This document shows positions 21,241-31,705 of a DNA stretch of 64,000 nucleotides, one piece after another. Source of the stretch: Scheffersomyces stipitis CBS 6054. Lineage: Eukaryota > Ascomycota > Pichiomycetes > Serinales > Debaryomycetaceae. Under the pieces are notes generated by a model. It was given only the letters and a program-made list of their open reading frames with translations. It did no database searches and was not told the DNA's origin. The first letter of the stretch is position 1. Every line of letters starts with the position of its first letter. A program made the position numbers and the translations under genes. The stretch covers positions 1,674,001-1,738,000 of the forward strand of contig NC_009044.1 in NCBI RefSeq assembly GCF_000209165.1, read 5' to 3'.

Positions 21241-22209
21241 ATCTCATAAGTAAGAAATGGATACAATTTAGTTCACCCTTCGATCCTAAACTTCTATAGA
21301 CAACTTAGTGCTATATATGCTGGCGAGATCTTATGAAAAGGAGGCTGAAAATTCCCCATGGAAGTAAAAGTAATCTCCGAAGAGCATAACGAATCAATCA
21401 GTCTTACTCCAATTTGTGAATTTGAACAGACTTGGGTTTCTTTCAGATTCTCAATCAACAACAACTAAGTCCATTTCAGCTGCAATTGGCCCTTCTCTAT
21501 ATGCTGCAAAAGTTACCCGGCTCCAAATTAAGTTCAGAGTCGTGTACAGCCAATGAAAAATTTACTACTACAATTTCTGTACCAAAGAATAACTACAATA
21601 TCGAAGTCTGTTCTCCTGAAGACAAACACAACAGAGGCAAGATTGTCATTAATTGGTATGTAGAATTCCGAGAAGTTTCAGGAAGAAATGGATTTCTGCT
21701 GTCTGCGTGTTTTAATGATGATACTTTTTTCTTTTTCATACCAACATAGAGCTCTTACTTGAAGTCTTTACCGTTTTGGTAATGCATGGCTTTATTGCAA
21801 TGATCTGGTATTTTTGTCATAGTTACACTGATATTCACTACACGAGACTAGAGGAACCATCTGATTTAAAATGGAAGTTGTACTAACTTATACAGAAGAA
21901 TGCTGGCATTCTCAACAATCGATGTGTAATATATGGCGATAATCAAATCAAAGATGTGTAGACTTGTAGGTTAGTAGAAGATTTACAGATGTAAATTGTG
22001 AATATTGATGTTAAAGTTCTACATGAACTGGCGTATTCACTGTGAAAACATGACTAAAGGCTCTCTTATCGTACAGCATCTCTGACTGAAGGCAGTGCTG
22101 CTGCGTTCTATTCATATAAACTCGCTCTACATTCTTTTCTAATACAATGATTATGAATTTATTATACAAACTTCTTATTTATGAAAAACTACTTAACTTG
22201 AAGTTCAAC
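21241..22209. other. Intergenic region aminopeptidase / RPL31
   Basis: 969 bp between two convergent 3' ends. A 105-codon ORF on the plus strand (21432-21749) has no recognisable domain and is not called. Nothing else is supported. Confidence 0.5.
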
Positions 22210-23034
22210 TTAAGCTTCGTCTTCATCAACAACAACAGTTTGCAAACCCTTGGTGGTTGGAACAATGACTGGTTCAACGAAAGCGAACAACTTTTCCTTG
22301 GCGTCTTCTTCGTCGTTTCTCTTTCTAGAGATTCTCAATCTCAATCTGTTTTCAACACCTTGAACACCTCTCTTCCACAATTGGACGTTCAACTTTGGAT
22401 CTAATCTAACATCGGTGGTACCCATGTGCAAAGTAGCGAACTTCTTGATTTCCTTGACAGCCTTTGGAGCTCTCTTCTTGAAGTGAACACCGTGCAACTA
22501 AATAGGTTAGTATAAAATTCGAAAATAATGTGCTGGACGTAGACGGGGATCAGAATGACTTTTTCTATTTGATAATATGCTTGAAATTATTGGAATACTT
22601 CTCTGGGCTAAATTTTCAAATGGAAGATGCTTACGACATCTATGTATGGGATGACAAGTCTGATAATAACATGCTGTTCTGAGCTTCCATGGAACACTAC
22701 TGCTGGAGTTTCTAAAACTTTGCTATTTCCACATTACAGCATAGAATGGACATAGACGAATGAATAACTTAAATGTTCTGACCTCTTTATTCTTCTTCTC
22801 TGTCACGTTAATTCTTCATATTGAATATTGACTTTTGATAATGTTTTCAGTTTGGTGATATTACGTTCTTCTAATCGACTTCGAGCCTTCGCTTGGATTT
22901 TGGAGTATAATTCTGGAATTTTTCAGTCTTCGGATAATCCCCATTTAAACGTCTTTCTTTCCGCAGCTTTCTTTACATACTCTCTTGTGCAAGTTGATGG
23001 TGTATTCACGAGTAACAACGTCTTGTAAAGCCAT
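22210..23034 (-). CDS. RPL31: 60S ribosomal protein eL31, two exons
   Basis: Ribosomal protein L31 is split by one intron. Exon 1 (23034 down to 22981) encodes 18 residues, MALQDVVTREYTINLHKR. The donor GTATGT starts at 22980. The branch point TACTAAC lies at 22512-22506 and the acceptor TAG at 22500-22498. Exon 2 (22497-22210) continues LHGVHFKKRAPKAVKEI and ends VVVDEDEA. The joined product is 113 residues, the family's usual length, with the conserved core RLRLRISRKRN. eL31 lies near the peptide exit tunnel and helps bind nascent-chain factors. The intron is 483 nt in phase 0. The branch A to acceptor distance is very short (about 10 nt). Promoter sites are listed separately. Confidence 0.95.
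22498..22980 (-). other. Spliceosomal intron of RPL31
   Basis: A 483-nt intron with donor GTATGT, branch point TACTAAC and acceptor TAG, placed after codon 18. I looked for C/D-box snoRNA signals inside it and saw none convincing. Confidence 0.93.
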
Positions 23035-23563
23035 TTTGGATGATTGCTATTAGTAAAGGTATACAAACACTAGAATTAAAAGGAAGTTTCAGCACTCTTG
23101 AAAAGTAGTAGCTGAAAAAAAATTTTCCCTCACACAGTAGCAGTTCTCGCACTCCCATAGTGAGAGTATCTCCATAGTCGATTTTGTGAAGACTTTCTGG
23201 CAAGGGAAGCACATCACGTGCACTAATAGTAAGGTGCGAAACTGATGGTGGTATGTGCAGTCGAGTATTAGAGAAACAGACACGTGAGGTATGTAACAGT
23301 TGAGGGCTGAGCCCTAAGCAAACTGGCAAGATCAGTGAGGTGGGACTGTCTCTTTCACACTGCACCAATAATAGGCTGCAAACAAGGGCTTATCGTCACA
23401 GATTATAACACTTTAAAATTCATGAATTTATATACATATATATAAAACATATACCGTGTGGGTGTAGTGAAATGAAAACCATTCGAACCATTCAAAAAGT
23501 AGGAATTGATAACTCTAGAGATGCTATCTGGACCCAACTATATCTGTACCTATTTTGCAATCA
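23035..23563. other. RPL31 promoter region
   Basis: 529 bp upstream of RPL31 and downstream of the convergent end of the next gene. It contains two CACGTG boxes and a Tbf1-like site (separate entries) and AT-rich sequence around 23420-23460. No gene is seen. Confidence 0.6.
23215..23317. promoter_or_regulatory. Cbf1-type and Tbf1-type sites upstream of RPL31
   Basis: CACGTG occurs at 23215-23220 and 23281-23286, and AGCCCTAA, a match to the Tbf1 consensus ARCCCTAA, at 23310-23317. In Candida albicans, ribosomal protein genes are controlled by Tbf1 and Cbf1 instead of the Rap1 system of Saccharomyces. The pairing upstream of RPL31 fits that circuit. Confidence 0.6.
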
Positions 23564-24817
23564 CTACTCTAGCCCGTATATCTTATAGATGTATTTGTAC
23601 CAATGATTATTCAAGTCCGCATATGCTAAGTCGAGGAGTTGATCGTGGTCGAATTCTTGGAGTTGCTCCTCGGAGACGTCACTTTTTTCTTTACGGCTGA
23701 GAAATTGTAGCTTTCCGTCTTCGCTGGATTCAAGTTTGAAGTGAGGGAAGATGTTGCACAATTCCCACAAGCCTAAGGTAGAACAGATGATACGGGTTGT
23801 AACGGATCCATTGATGACCGAGTCCACGAGCTCTTCTAGCGTGATATCTTGCTTGACATATACACTGGCTGCGGGTGTTTCAGTAATTTCAGAATCTTGT
23901 GATGGAATCGTTGGCTGCAAGGTTTGCATGGAGTGAAGCAAGGAATTTTTGGTGAAGGGCTGGACTTCACTTTCGTAGCTATCTTTGTATTTCGGGATTA
24001 CAAGTTCCTCTACGTTCGTGTCGGGAGTAGACTTTCGACGAAGGTTGAGCACCAAAGTTTCCACAATTATGATTAATAGTGTTACGTTCAGCAAGTATTG
24101 CTGGTAGTGTTCGTCTGGGTTAGGTAAGAGTTTCAATTCCTGGCGCAAGTTGATCAAGTAGTTGAGTAATGACAAATAGTTTTTCGTTATCAAGAGGACA
24201 ACTACGATGTCGTAGCTGAGATTGATAAGCTTGTGTTTCAACTCGCTGGAGCTTTTGAGTCGCAACTGGTAGTTTAGTTTGTATATCTCATTTATCAAGT
24301 TCAAGTTAGGCAATGATTTCAAGCGCAAAAGCAAGATCAAGAGGTCGTAGTCTATGAGAGCCCAGTTGTTTTTGGGCAATGGGTAGATTGGCGTTAAGTT
24401 ATTTGTGTTTAAACTCGAAGACAAGGATGAGGACCGGCTAACATTGGTTGTGGCCGAAGCAGTAGTAGAAGCTGAATCGGACGTCGCTAAACTAGCGGAA
24501 TTGGGCGGGACAGCATTGTTGTTCTCGTGCAAATACAAGGCGTTGTTCAAGTTTATGGCCTCCTTCTTAGCGTAATTGAGCCGATTGTTGAACAAATGGA
24601 GAACTAGACGAAGATGCCAGAGCCGGAGAAGCTGGCTCTGCGAAAATCCGGGATGCCGTATGAGATGGTAAGTCTGGTCAAGCAACGAAGCGTAGTTGGG
24701 TCCGATTGACTCGGACTGTAATGATTTCACCAAATGAAGAATTGAGGTATTCAGCAGTGGAGGAGAAGTAGGAGGACATACAAAGAGTGAATCTTGGGAA
24801 AGGTGTTGGGTAGACAT
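23564..24817 (-). CDS. Conserved-looking helical protein of unknown function (417 aa)
   Basis: I cannot name this gene with certainty. It encodes 417 residues. The N-terminal part (about 20-95) and the middle (about 165-260) are rich in Leu, with patterns like amphipathic helices of a solenoid or TPR-like fold (RLWHLRLVLHLFNN, YDIVVVLLITKNYLSLLNYLINL). A Ser/Thr/Ala/Asn-rich, probably disordered insert lies at about 105-150. The C-terminus is acidic and ends with an aromatic motif (LNNHWYKYIYKIYGLE). The pattern is loosely reminiscent of the TPR region of TRAPP subunit 12 proteins, but that is a weak guess. There is no signal peptide and no clear membrane segment. It is divergent from the gene at 25144. 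Confidence 0.65.
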   Translation of the reverse strand: MSTQHLSQDSLFVCPPTSPPLLNTSILHLVKSLQSESIGPNYASLLDQTYHLIRHPGFSQSQLLRLWHLRLVLHLFNNRLNYAKKEAINLNNALYLHENNNAVPPNSASLATSDSASTTASATTNVSRSSSLSSSLNTNNLTPIYPLPKNNWALIDYDLLILLLRLKSLPNLNLINEIYKLNYQLRLKSSSELKHKLINLSYDIVVVLLITKNYLSLLNYLINLRQELKLLPNPDEHYQQYLLNVTLLIIIVETLVLNLRRKSTPDTNVEELVIPKYKDSYESEVQPFTKNSLLHSMQTLQPTIPSQDSEITETPAASVYVKQDITLEELVDSVINGSVTTRIICSTLGLWELCNIFPHFKLESSEDGKLQFLSRKEKSDVSEEQLQEFDHDQLLDLAYADLNNHWYKYIYKIYGLE

Positions 24818-25143
24818 TGTGAAACCGTTAATTAATCAGTGGAAAATCGCCAGAATTGATGAGAGTTAATAAAAAATGAATTGAAAATTGAATTGAAGGT
24901 TTGGAGTAGAACGGATAATAGGATGGGATGTCTAGAATTGTATAGTATAATAGTGATTAATGGTACGGTACGATTTCCTTTGTACACAAGAATGTAGAGG
25001 GGTGAGATCTTTATCTACTCCATAGTTAACAGACTAATTCGAGAAACTCACGTGATAATATATGCGAAAGATCAACCCCATATAACCAACTCAGCTTAAC
25101 ACTAAAGGACAATTAATCATAATTCTTACAAGGGTCGATTTCG
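24818..25143. other. Divergent promoter region at 24.8-25.1 kb
   Basis: 326 bp between two divergent unknown genes, with a CACGTG box at 25049-25054, about 90 bp before the plus-strand start. No gene is seen. Confidence 0.5.
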
Positions 25144-25599
25144 ATGACTTCACATACTGAACTTATTCAGCTGGCAAAAAATAACCAAATTGCCCAATTG
25201 CGACAATCGGCAGCTTATTCGAAACAGCTATCCAATACCTTCTATTCCCTCATCAAGTCCAATTCTACAAATGGACCCAACACCTCAACTTTGATAGATA
25301 AAATCACCACGATCCATCAGCTTAATGACGAAATCGATAAGCAGTTGAACCAAGGCATTGCTTCCAGTTTTGATCAGTTGATGCGATCCAAGAAACGGCT
25401 TCAAATTCTTATTGATGATTGCAATAGTCTACTCCAGGTAAAACATCATCCTCATCATCATACTACTGGCAAACACACACAAAATCACAATACCCGTACG
25501 AATGCTCTAGTAGATGTGCTTCAATCGCGTTCAGAGTTGATTGACCAGGATTTGCGTATTCTAGAACAGACTTTGAAGTTGGTGAAGAACCACCAATAA
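25144..25599 (+). CDS. Small coiled-coil protein, function unknown (151 aa)
   Basis: A 151-residue, probably all-helical protein. Heptad-like hydrophobic spacing is visible at about 1-95 (LIQLAKNNQIAQLRQ, IHQLNDEIDKQLNQ, LQILIDDCNSLLQV) and again at 120-150 (LIDQDLRILEQTLKLVK), split by a His/Thr-rich linker (HHPHHHTTGKHTQNH). There is no membrane segment. Size and coiled-coil layout resemble subunits of small assembly complexes (BLOC-1-like, MIND/DASH-like), but no specific match is recognised. It has a CACGTG box 90 bp upstream. It is likely a real gene given its clean start, plausible composition and promoter. Confidence 0.6.
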   Translation: MTSHTELIQLAKNNQIAQLRQSAAYSKQLSNTFYSLIKSNSTNGPNTSTLIDKITTIHQLNDEIDKQLNQGIASSFDQLMRSKKRLQILIDDCNSLLQVKHHPHHHTTGKHTQNHNTRTNALVDVLQSRSELIDQDLRILEQTLKLVKNHQ

Positions 25600-25855
25600 G
25601 TCATAACGACTAACGAATGTACACTAGATATAATACAACAACCTCTTTCGAAGTGATATTACTATTTATTATGTATACTATTGAAAGATGATTTTCAAAC
25701 TGTAAATAGTATATACTACAAATATGAAGTTATTACTATCGTAGGTATTAATTATATTGCTACTATTGTACGAAATTTAGCAGAATTTAAGACATTAAAA
25801 CGTTAAGATGACGATATGCTAGCCAATTATAAGAGTAGCAATCTTCACAAAAGAC

Positions 25856-26896
25856 TCATGGCAAGCCTCTTGCTGCTCTCTCCCATTTCTCCTCCGCAAT
25901 CCAACCGGCGTTGATGATTTTGACCAAGTCCTCGAGATTGATGCGTTTCTCGTTCTTGAGAAGACGACCCTTATCTACCAAGTTGTTGTATATCTTAACA
26001 TACAAGTCACGGGGTATGTGGCTGATGGACAGCTTGCGAAGACGCTTCTCAACCTTTTGGGGATCGTCATTTGCAAGCCATTTGGAACGGCGGTATTCCC
26101 AGAGTGAAGTACCAATGTTGTCTATTTGAAGGTTCATATGCAAAGTTGTACGTGATGAACCGCTGTCCATAGCAGGCGATTCGTTCTTCGCGTGGATTTC
26201 AAACTCCTGCTTCAACTTGCAGAGGTCAAGATCACGGAAATTGATTTCGTTGAGATATCCTTCGCCTTCCTCTTCTGATTCATCATCCATGCCATCTTCT
26301 CTGTCGCTATCGACATCTAATTCTATTGGAATATCTGGATGTGGACTTCTAGAGTTCATATCCAGGTTGACATTGCTGTTGCCTGCACTTTGCTGTATGA
26401 AATCTTGCAACGTACAACTCATCTTGTTGTGATTGCTATCTGATACGAAGGTCGTGGAAGACTTGACTTCTTCGTTCTTCAAGTGGATAGCGGCCATGCG
26501 GTCCAAGCTCTTGTACTTTTTATATCCTTCAAGGAAAGCTTCGCTAGCTGAGTTGTATCCCTTGTTGGACTTAATGAGTCTATCTAAAGTGTCGTCGTTT
26601 TCTACGTCTACAAAGAGATCGTCAACAAGTTCGTCAGTGTTGAACACTTCTTCCAGAATCGACCTGAGTTTAAACAAAAGTAGGTTCCACTCAATGGAGA
26701 TTTTCTTGAAGAATCCAACCTTTTTTGACAGCTTCGAGTTGCTGATTTCTTTTTTCAACGGCGAGGACTTCTTCTTTGCTCTGCTTCTTATATCTGGCAG
26801 CGACACGGCGTTACGTAATATAGGAATGTGACCGTGCTGGGTGGTTGTGGATGAAGATGGTTCGTTGCAGGTATACAAGTTGTGAATCACCACCAT
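25856..26896 (-). CDS. Fungal-specific protein, DUF4050-like C-terminus (346 aa)
   Basis: A 346-residue protein. A basic N-terminal segment (about 35-65, RSRAKKKSSPLKKE) precedes an acidic middle (about 185-215, with runs of Asp/Glu). The conserved part is the C-terminus, about 250-340: SLWEYRRSKWL, then an IPRDLYVKIYNNLVDKGR-type run and LVKIINAGWIAEEKWERAARG. This Trp-rich ending resembles the fungal DUF4050 family as I remember it; its function is not established in a way I can state. There are no membrane segments. Many Ser residues and the acidic/basic alternation suggest a regulated cytoplasmic protein. The naming is tentative; the gene itself looks real. Confidence 0.6.
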   Translation of the reverse strand: MVVIHNLYTCNEPSSSTTTQHGHIPILRNAVSLPDIRSRAKKKSSPLKKEISNSKLSKKVGFFKKISIEWNLLLFKLRSILEEVFNTDELVDDLFVDVENDDTLDRLIKSNKGYNSASEAFLEGYKKYKSLDRMAAIHLKNEEVKSSTTFVSDSNHNKMSCTLQDFIQQSAGNSNVNLDMNSRSPHPDIPIELDVDSDREDGMDDESEEEGEGYLNEINFRDLDLCKLKQEFEIHAKNESPAMDSGSSRTTLHMNLQIDNIGTSLWEYRRSKWLANDDPQKVEKRLRKLSISHIPRDLYVKIYNNLVDKGRLLKNEKRINLEDLVKIINAGWIAEEKWERAARGLP

Positions 26897-28564
26897 ATCT
26901 AGAGCGTTGGTAGAACAGATAAGACCAAACGCTAGATGCTAGTATGACTATGAAGGGTGTCTCTGATCTATATGACGATGACAGAGACAACTGAAGAAAT
27001 CTGATATGATATCAACAGATATGTTAGAATGATAGATACTATAAGCTGAAAGGATACCTATAATTTGATACGATATATCAATGTAATATACCAATATGAT
27101 AAACCAACTTTGGATGGTATCTTGACTCAAACGTTGCGAGATCAGTATATTTGATCTTCAGGCTATTTTGTGGTGTTACTTAGGCAATAGCCACTGCTGA
27201 GTTCTATCGGAAGAAATCTGAAAATGAGACTTTTAAGTAACAAAAACTTCAAGTGAGTTGGAACACAACAAAAAAAGCCAGACCTGGCTCAGCAATAGTG
27301 GAACAATAAAGGCTTAAGGTCACCAGGTGCCTTACAAAGGGAACTATGAAGACAACAGGCGAGAAAACGACAGCCGAAGCTCTGGAAAGGAAGAAATAAT
27401 ACAAACATCTGGTCAAGCTCAAAAAGAAAAGTCACTCTCCAATACTCATACAATATTGGTCTCCCAATCTGGGCATTCTGTGTGCAGGTATTGGAAAACA
27501 GCATATTTGAAGGATCGCACGGAACAAGATGCTTCTAAGTAGTGTTCCATTTGGCTTGGGCTCCAGATATCACCTAGACTGTACATAGCCGCGGAAGACC
27601 TTTACATGAATCATTTTCAACTGATAATTAAGCTGCTCTAGTGGAAGATAGATAGAAATTTTTCCTAAGCGAAAATTGTGAAAGATTGCGGTTGTGAACC
27701 CATGCCGCAATAGTGTTACTTCCCAGAGAAAAGTCTTCTGCATGCTCCACACTCTACACTTACTCCTAAAGTCAATCACACCACCAGCAGCAAGAAATTA
27801 TCACAACTGTTCATCTAATCGCCGAGTCGGTAGTTCCTTTCTAGAATCTCCTATTTACGCACTGCCTCTGTCCCGAGCTTTCCAGCTACAGGCTTCTGCT
27901 ACTGCTTTGTGTCTGGACCAAAGGACTAAAGCGATGGGCTCAGTTTTTGGCGGCACGTGATGACTGAGCCTCGGGATTTTCTTCACCTACGGTGACCTTA
28001 CCCACATATTCTCAGTATTGGCGAAACAATCTGGTTGTTGAATGTAGACTCGAAACTGTAGCCTCTGCACGATCAATGTAGAAATTGGTCACCATTTCAT
28101 TTTTCATTTCAAGTGTTATTTTTTCAGAGTTTTTCATTCGAGATGCAATCCGTATTTGACAATACATGCGGCTGGCAGCCTGAAATGGCTGCGAAAAGTA
28201 ATTGTAGATCATTGGGCTGATAGCACGACCACTAACTCGTTTGGACTGATACCTATGGATTGATAGGATCTGTAAATTCGGTCAAAACTATTATTTGTCT
28301 AGATTTCAGGGTTCTTCTGGCGAACATATGACAGTAGAGCCATACGTAGTAACTTCAAACAGTATGGTCACTGTTTGACCAATAAAGAGCGAAATTTGAT
28401 CTGTAGTATATTCTACAACAGAAAAGAATTACATAACGAATTAATAAACAAACTCTTTTTGCTAGAGCTCCCACCTCGTCTGCAAGCCACCAATCATTCT
28501 CTGCCCTAGTTTCAAACATTACTCATTAATTGAGACATATAGAATACATTACTAGATAAACCTT
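26897..28564. other. Long intergenic region at 26.9-28.6 kb
   Basis: 1.67 kb with no convincing gene; it includes the upstream region of the 346-aa gene and the 3' flank of the sugar transporter. It holds a CACGTG box (27954-27959) inside a 7-bp inverted repeat and a GCTGCGA heptamer (28188-28194). ORFs of 60-90 codons on both strands show no family resemblance. Confidence 0.5.
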
Positions 28565-30000
28565 TTAAGCCTTTGCAACATGGAGTTCTTCGATAGTTTC
28601 TACGACTTCCTTGTCGTCGAGGTCCGATTCTCCACTGCTGGAAACGACCACCTTATTGTCTAATTTTCTGTAAGCAATCACAACGTAGACAGCATAGGTG
28701 CTTGCTAATATATAGCCACACATAGGAATCACAGCTGAAACACGGTACGAGACGTTATCTGCTACTACACCAGTCAAAGATGGCCAACACATACCTCCGG
28801 AGATACCCATAACCAACCCAGCACCACCTCTCTTAGAGTGTCTACCCAAACCTCTCATACCCATCCCAAAGATCATGGCAAAACAACACGATTCAAATGC
28901 AAAAACAATGATATAACACGCAAGACCAGCTTTGCCATGTAAACCAGCAGCAAGAGCTGCGAATAAGATGCATCCAGAAATGAAAGCACTATACATATAC
29001 TGAGGCTTACAACCCAAATGAAGCATGAACGAGGCAATGAATCTGACACCACAGTAGATGGCTTGGGCAACAGAAAGCAAGTTGGAGGCTGTAGTTTTAG
29101 CGATTCCAGCATTGAAATGGGCATAGTTGATGAAGAATGAAGCGAGCGAGACTTGCGCTCCAACATAGCAGAACTGAGCAAAAATTGCCCAGAACAAGGG
29201 CCACTGTTTCAAAAACCTCTCTTTGTCGTTGTAGACACCATTAGCCTCTTCAGTCAACTGGTGCATATCCTCGTCCGTGATTTCTGGAATGTCTGCAACA
29301 TAGAAAACGATACTCAAAATAAAGACAAAGGATCCTACGGCGAGATACACCCATTGAACGTTGGTCAACGAGTATGCATTAGCACCGTTGAAAAAGGTGT
29401 GCGATGCTATTAAAGGAGAAACGAAAGTACCCGCACCTTGAAACGATTGAGCCAAGTTGATTCTGAGCTCAGTTTTGTCTGTTGGACCACACATAGTCGT
29501 GTAAGGGTCAGCAGCAGTTTCCAATGTGGAAAGACCTACACCTACAATGAACATGGCCCCACAGAAGCCGCCAAAGCTTTCGAACTTAGCGCAGGGCCAG
29601 AACATGAAGCTTCCAACACCGAGAATAAGAAGACCAGCTATAAAAGTGTATCTGTAGCCATAGCGACGAACGACAAACGATGCAAAAGTAGGGGGGTTGA
29701 TAAAATAGGCTCCGAAGTAGGCAACTTGAAGTCCAGTAGATTGTGTACTGGATATTCCAAAAACGGTTTGGAAGTGGGCATTCAACGTATCCAACATTCC
29801 ATAGGCAAACCCCCAAAGAAAGAAGAGCGACACAACAAGTGACAAGGGTACAAGCGATTCTCGTGCTGTAAGCTGGGAGCCTGATATTCCCTAGAAAAGG
29901 CGTTAGTACGTTTTCAGTAAAGTTTCAGCTATCAAGATCCATGTTTTTCTATACTCACTCTTTTACATAAGGAGTTTTCCTGGTACTTTAAGAGAGTCAT
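28565..30000 (-). CDS. FucP-like MFS sugar transporter, two exons
   Basis: A major facilitator of the fucose/galactose/glucose:H+ symporter type. The uninterrupted frame opens without an ATG, but a spliced model solves this. Exon 1 is 30000-29959 (MTLLKYQENSLCKR, 14 codons), donor GTGAGT at 29958-29953, branch point TACTAAC about 10-15 nt before the acceptor, acceptor TAG at 29893-29891, exon 2 29890-28565. The joined protein is 455 residues. Exon 2 begins GISGSQLTARESLVPLSLVVSL and runs into FFLWGFAYGMLDTLN, the hallmark first membrane segment of this family. About 12 membrane helices are visible, with a hydrophilic tail. The substrate is a sugar by family; which one is unknown. The promoter region is long (1.7 kb). 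Confidence 0.85.
29891..29958 (-). other. 68-nt spliceosomal intron in the sugar transporter gene
   Basis: Donor GTGAGT, a perfect TACTAAC branch point and acceptor CTAG lie within 68 nt near the start codon. It is phase 0 between codons 14 and 15. Removing it supplies the only ATG that gives a full first transmembrane helix. Confidence 0.85.
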
Positions 30001-31705
30001 GGTGAATAACAGATATCGAATTGGATTTCTTGTGTCCGATACTAGAAGATGGTCATGATTGTGTGCCAGTTGTCGTAGCTTCCTATGTTCTTATATAGAA
30101 AAAGAAAGGACGGAGATCGCCAAGTGTATAAAAAGTGAAAAATTGACATTATGGTGATCTCGGCTCAAATTTGTTGCGAGCAAGCAATGATTCACCGAAG
30201 TGTCACCACTGTACTCCACAGCACAGAACCCCAATAATAGTTACTGCAGCATTACTACCATTACAATATGTCGGCTTAGCCTCTTACAATGATACTGCTA
30301 TTATGTTATGCACGAGTGAGAGAAGACATTTTCCTGTTGGGGATTCATTCATTTTTTTTGTTCAGATTAATTGAATCTAATTTTTCACTCTTAATTTTTT
30401 GCTCATTACTCGCCGAAATGGTTTCGAATCTAATTCCTATTCCCTACAATTATAATTCGAAATAACGAACACTCGCAAAGTTCAATTTCGTATGCATTGT
30501 TAACAATAAATCTTTGATAATCTTTCACTGATTCTCTCTTTTCTACTATTACATGTTCTCTATTCATGGATTTTTCGATATGATTGCAAAAATAGTTAAT
30601 TCTCAAAATGTCAAGTTGAAGACCTGTGTTGAAAAACCTCAAGGTGTCACCTCCCTCTATTCAGCTTGTAAGGAGTTTGTACAGGGTGATTCTCTAACAG
30701 CAACGTTGATTATGGGGTTGGGAAACTATTTCTTCGATTCGAGATCTCTTTGTGGGGTTTGCGGGGTAGTCCTTTGAAGTGTGTGGATAATGCTCCGCTA
30801 GTCATAATTTCTATACATTTTGGGCTCGGAAGAAAGATACTTCGAAAAATGCTCTGCTCTATATACGAAGACCAAAGCAAAGAGGTAGAGTTTTCTGAAT
30901 TGAAGTAGGTGGAGTATGCTGAAACTGTTTGGACGCTGAATGTAGTAATACCTGGTACATTTCTTCCATAAGTCGCAGCTTGTGTGCGGTGAAATTATAC
31001 AATAAATTCAGTCAATTTAACCTCACAATTTCTTCATGCTTTTGCAATAGAAGAACTACACTGTAACACCATGTGAGGATAGTCTTCAGAAAAGAAAGAG
31101 GAAACCTTCCGTGGTCATTTTCCTTAAATTGTCGCAGCACCAATCATACAAAGATTATGAGAAAGCGGGCGAGTTAGCAACTTGGTTCGAAGAGAAATGA
31201 TAGTCCAATCACTGTCAGGATGGATGAGTTGGCCACAATTTACAAATGGAACATTTAATGCGATGTTTCTCTTGCGCTGATTTTCCCATATAAATGACCT
31301 TCGGATATAGAACCACTAGATGAAGACATGACTATTGCATCTATTGCTTTGTTCTTGCTAATTTCGACAAGTCTACTTGGACGACTTGCTTAGACGACTT
31401 GCTTAGAAACAATTAACTGGTTCTTCTCAAATTGTGACAGAATTTACCCTTAGCAACTGACGTACAGACTGGCTGCAAAATGATAGATCGTATTGATTAT
31501 GTGCAGATATCTCCAAGCGAATAATATAATTTGAGTTGATTTTGTATCAACATATAGTTTATAGATTTTAGCTTACAAAATTAGCTTTGAACAAAATATT
31601 TGCAACCATTTTTAAATCTATTCTAACGTTCGTGAAGAAACTATGACATAACTATGTAATTTTTACAGCAATCATTTCGAAATTATACAAACTTAGTAGT
31701 AGCAT
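30001..31705. other. Long intergenic region at 30.0-31.7 kb
   Basis: 1.7 kb between the transporter start and the 3' end of RXT3. Two TCGCAGC heptamers (30974-30980, 31132-31138) and a 13-bp tandem duplication at 31381-31406 (ACGACTTGCTTAG twice) were seen. Short ORFs have no recognisable content. It probably acts as the transporter promoter. Confidence 0.5.

Noticed and set aside
21432..21749. 105-codon plus-strand frame between the aminopeptidase and RPL31
   Set aside because: No domain, Phe-rich ending, and begins with a non-typical context. It could be real but cannot be supported.
22498..22980. snoRNA inside the RPL31 intron
   Set aside because: No paired C and D boxes or H/ACA layout were found on reading the intron.
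27694..27960. 88-codon plus-strand frame in the 26.9-28.6 kb gap
   Set aside because: No domain and composition typical of random sequence; Cys/Ser/Leu-rich.
30415..30435. GTTTCGAATC resembling a tRNA B box
   Set aside because: No cloverleaf could be drawn from the upstream 80 bases.
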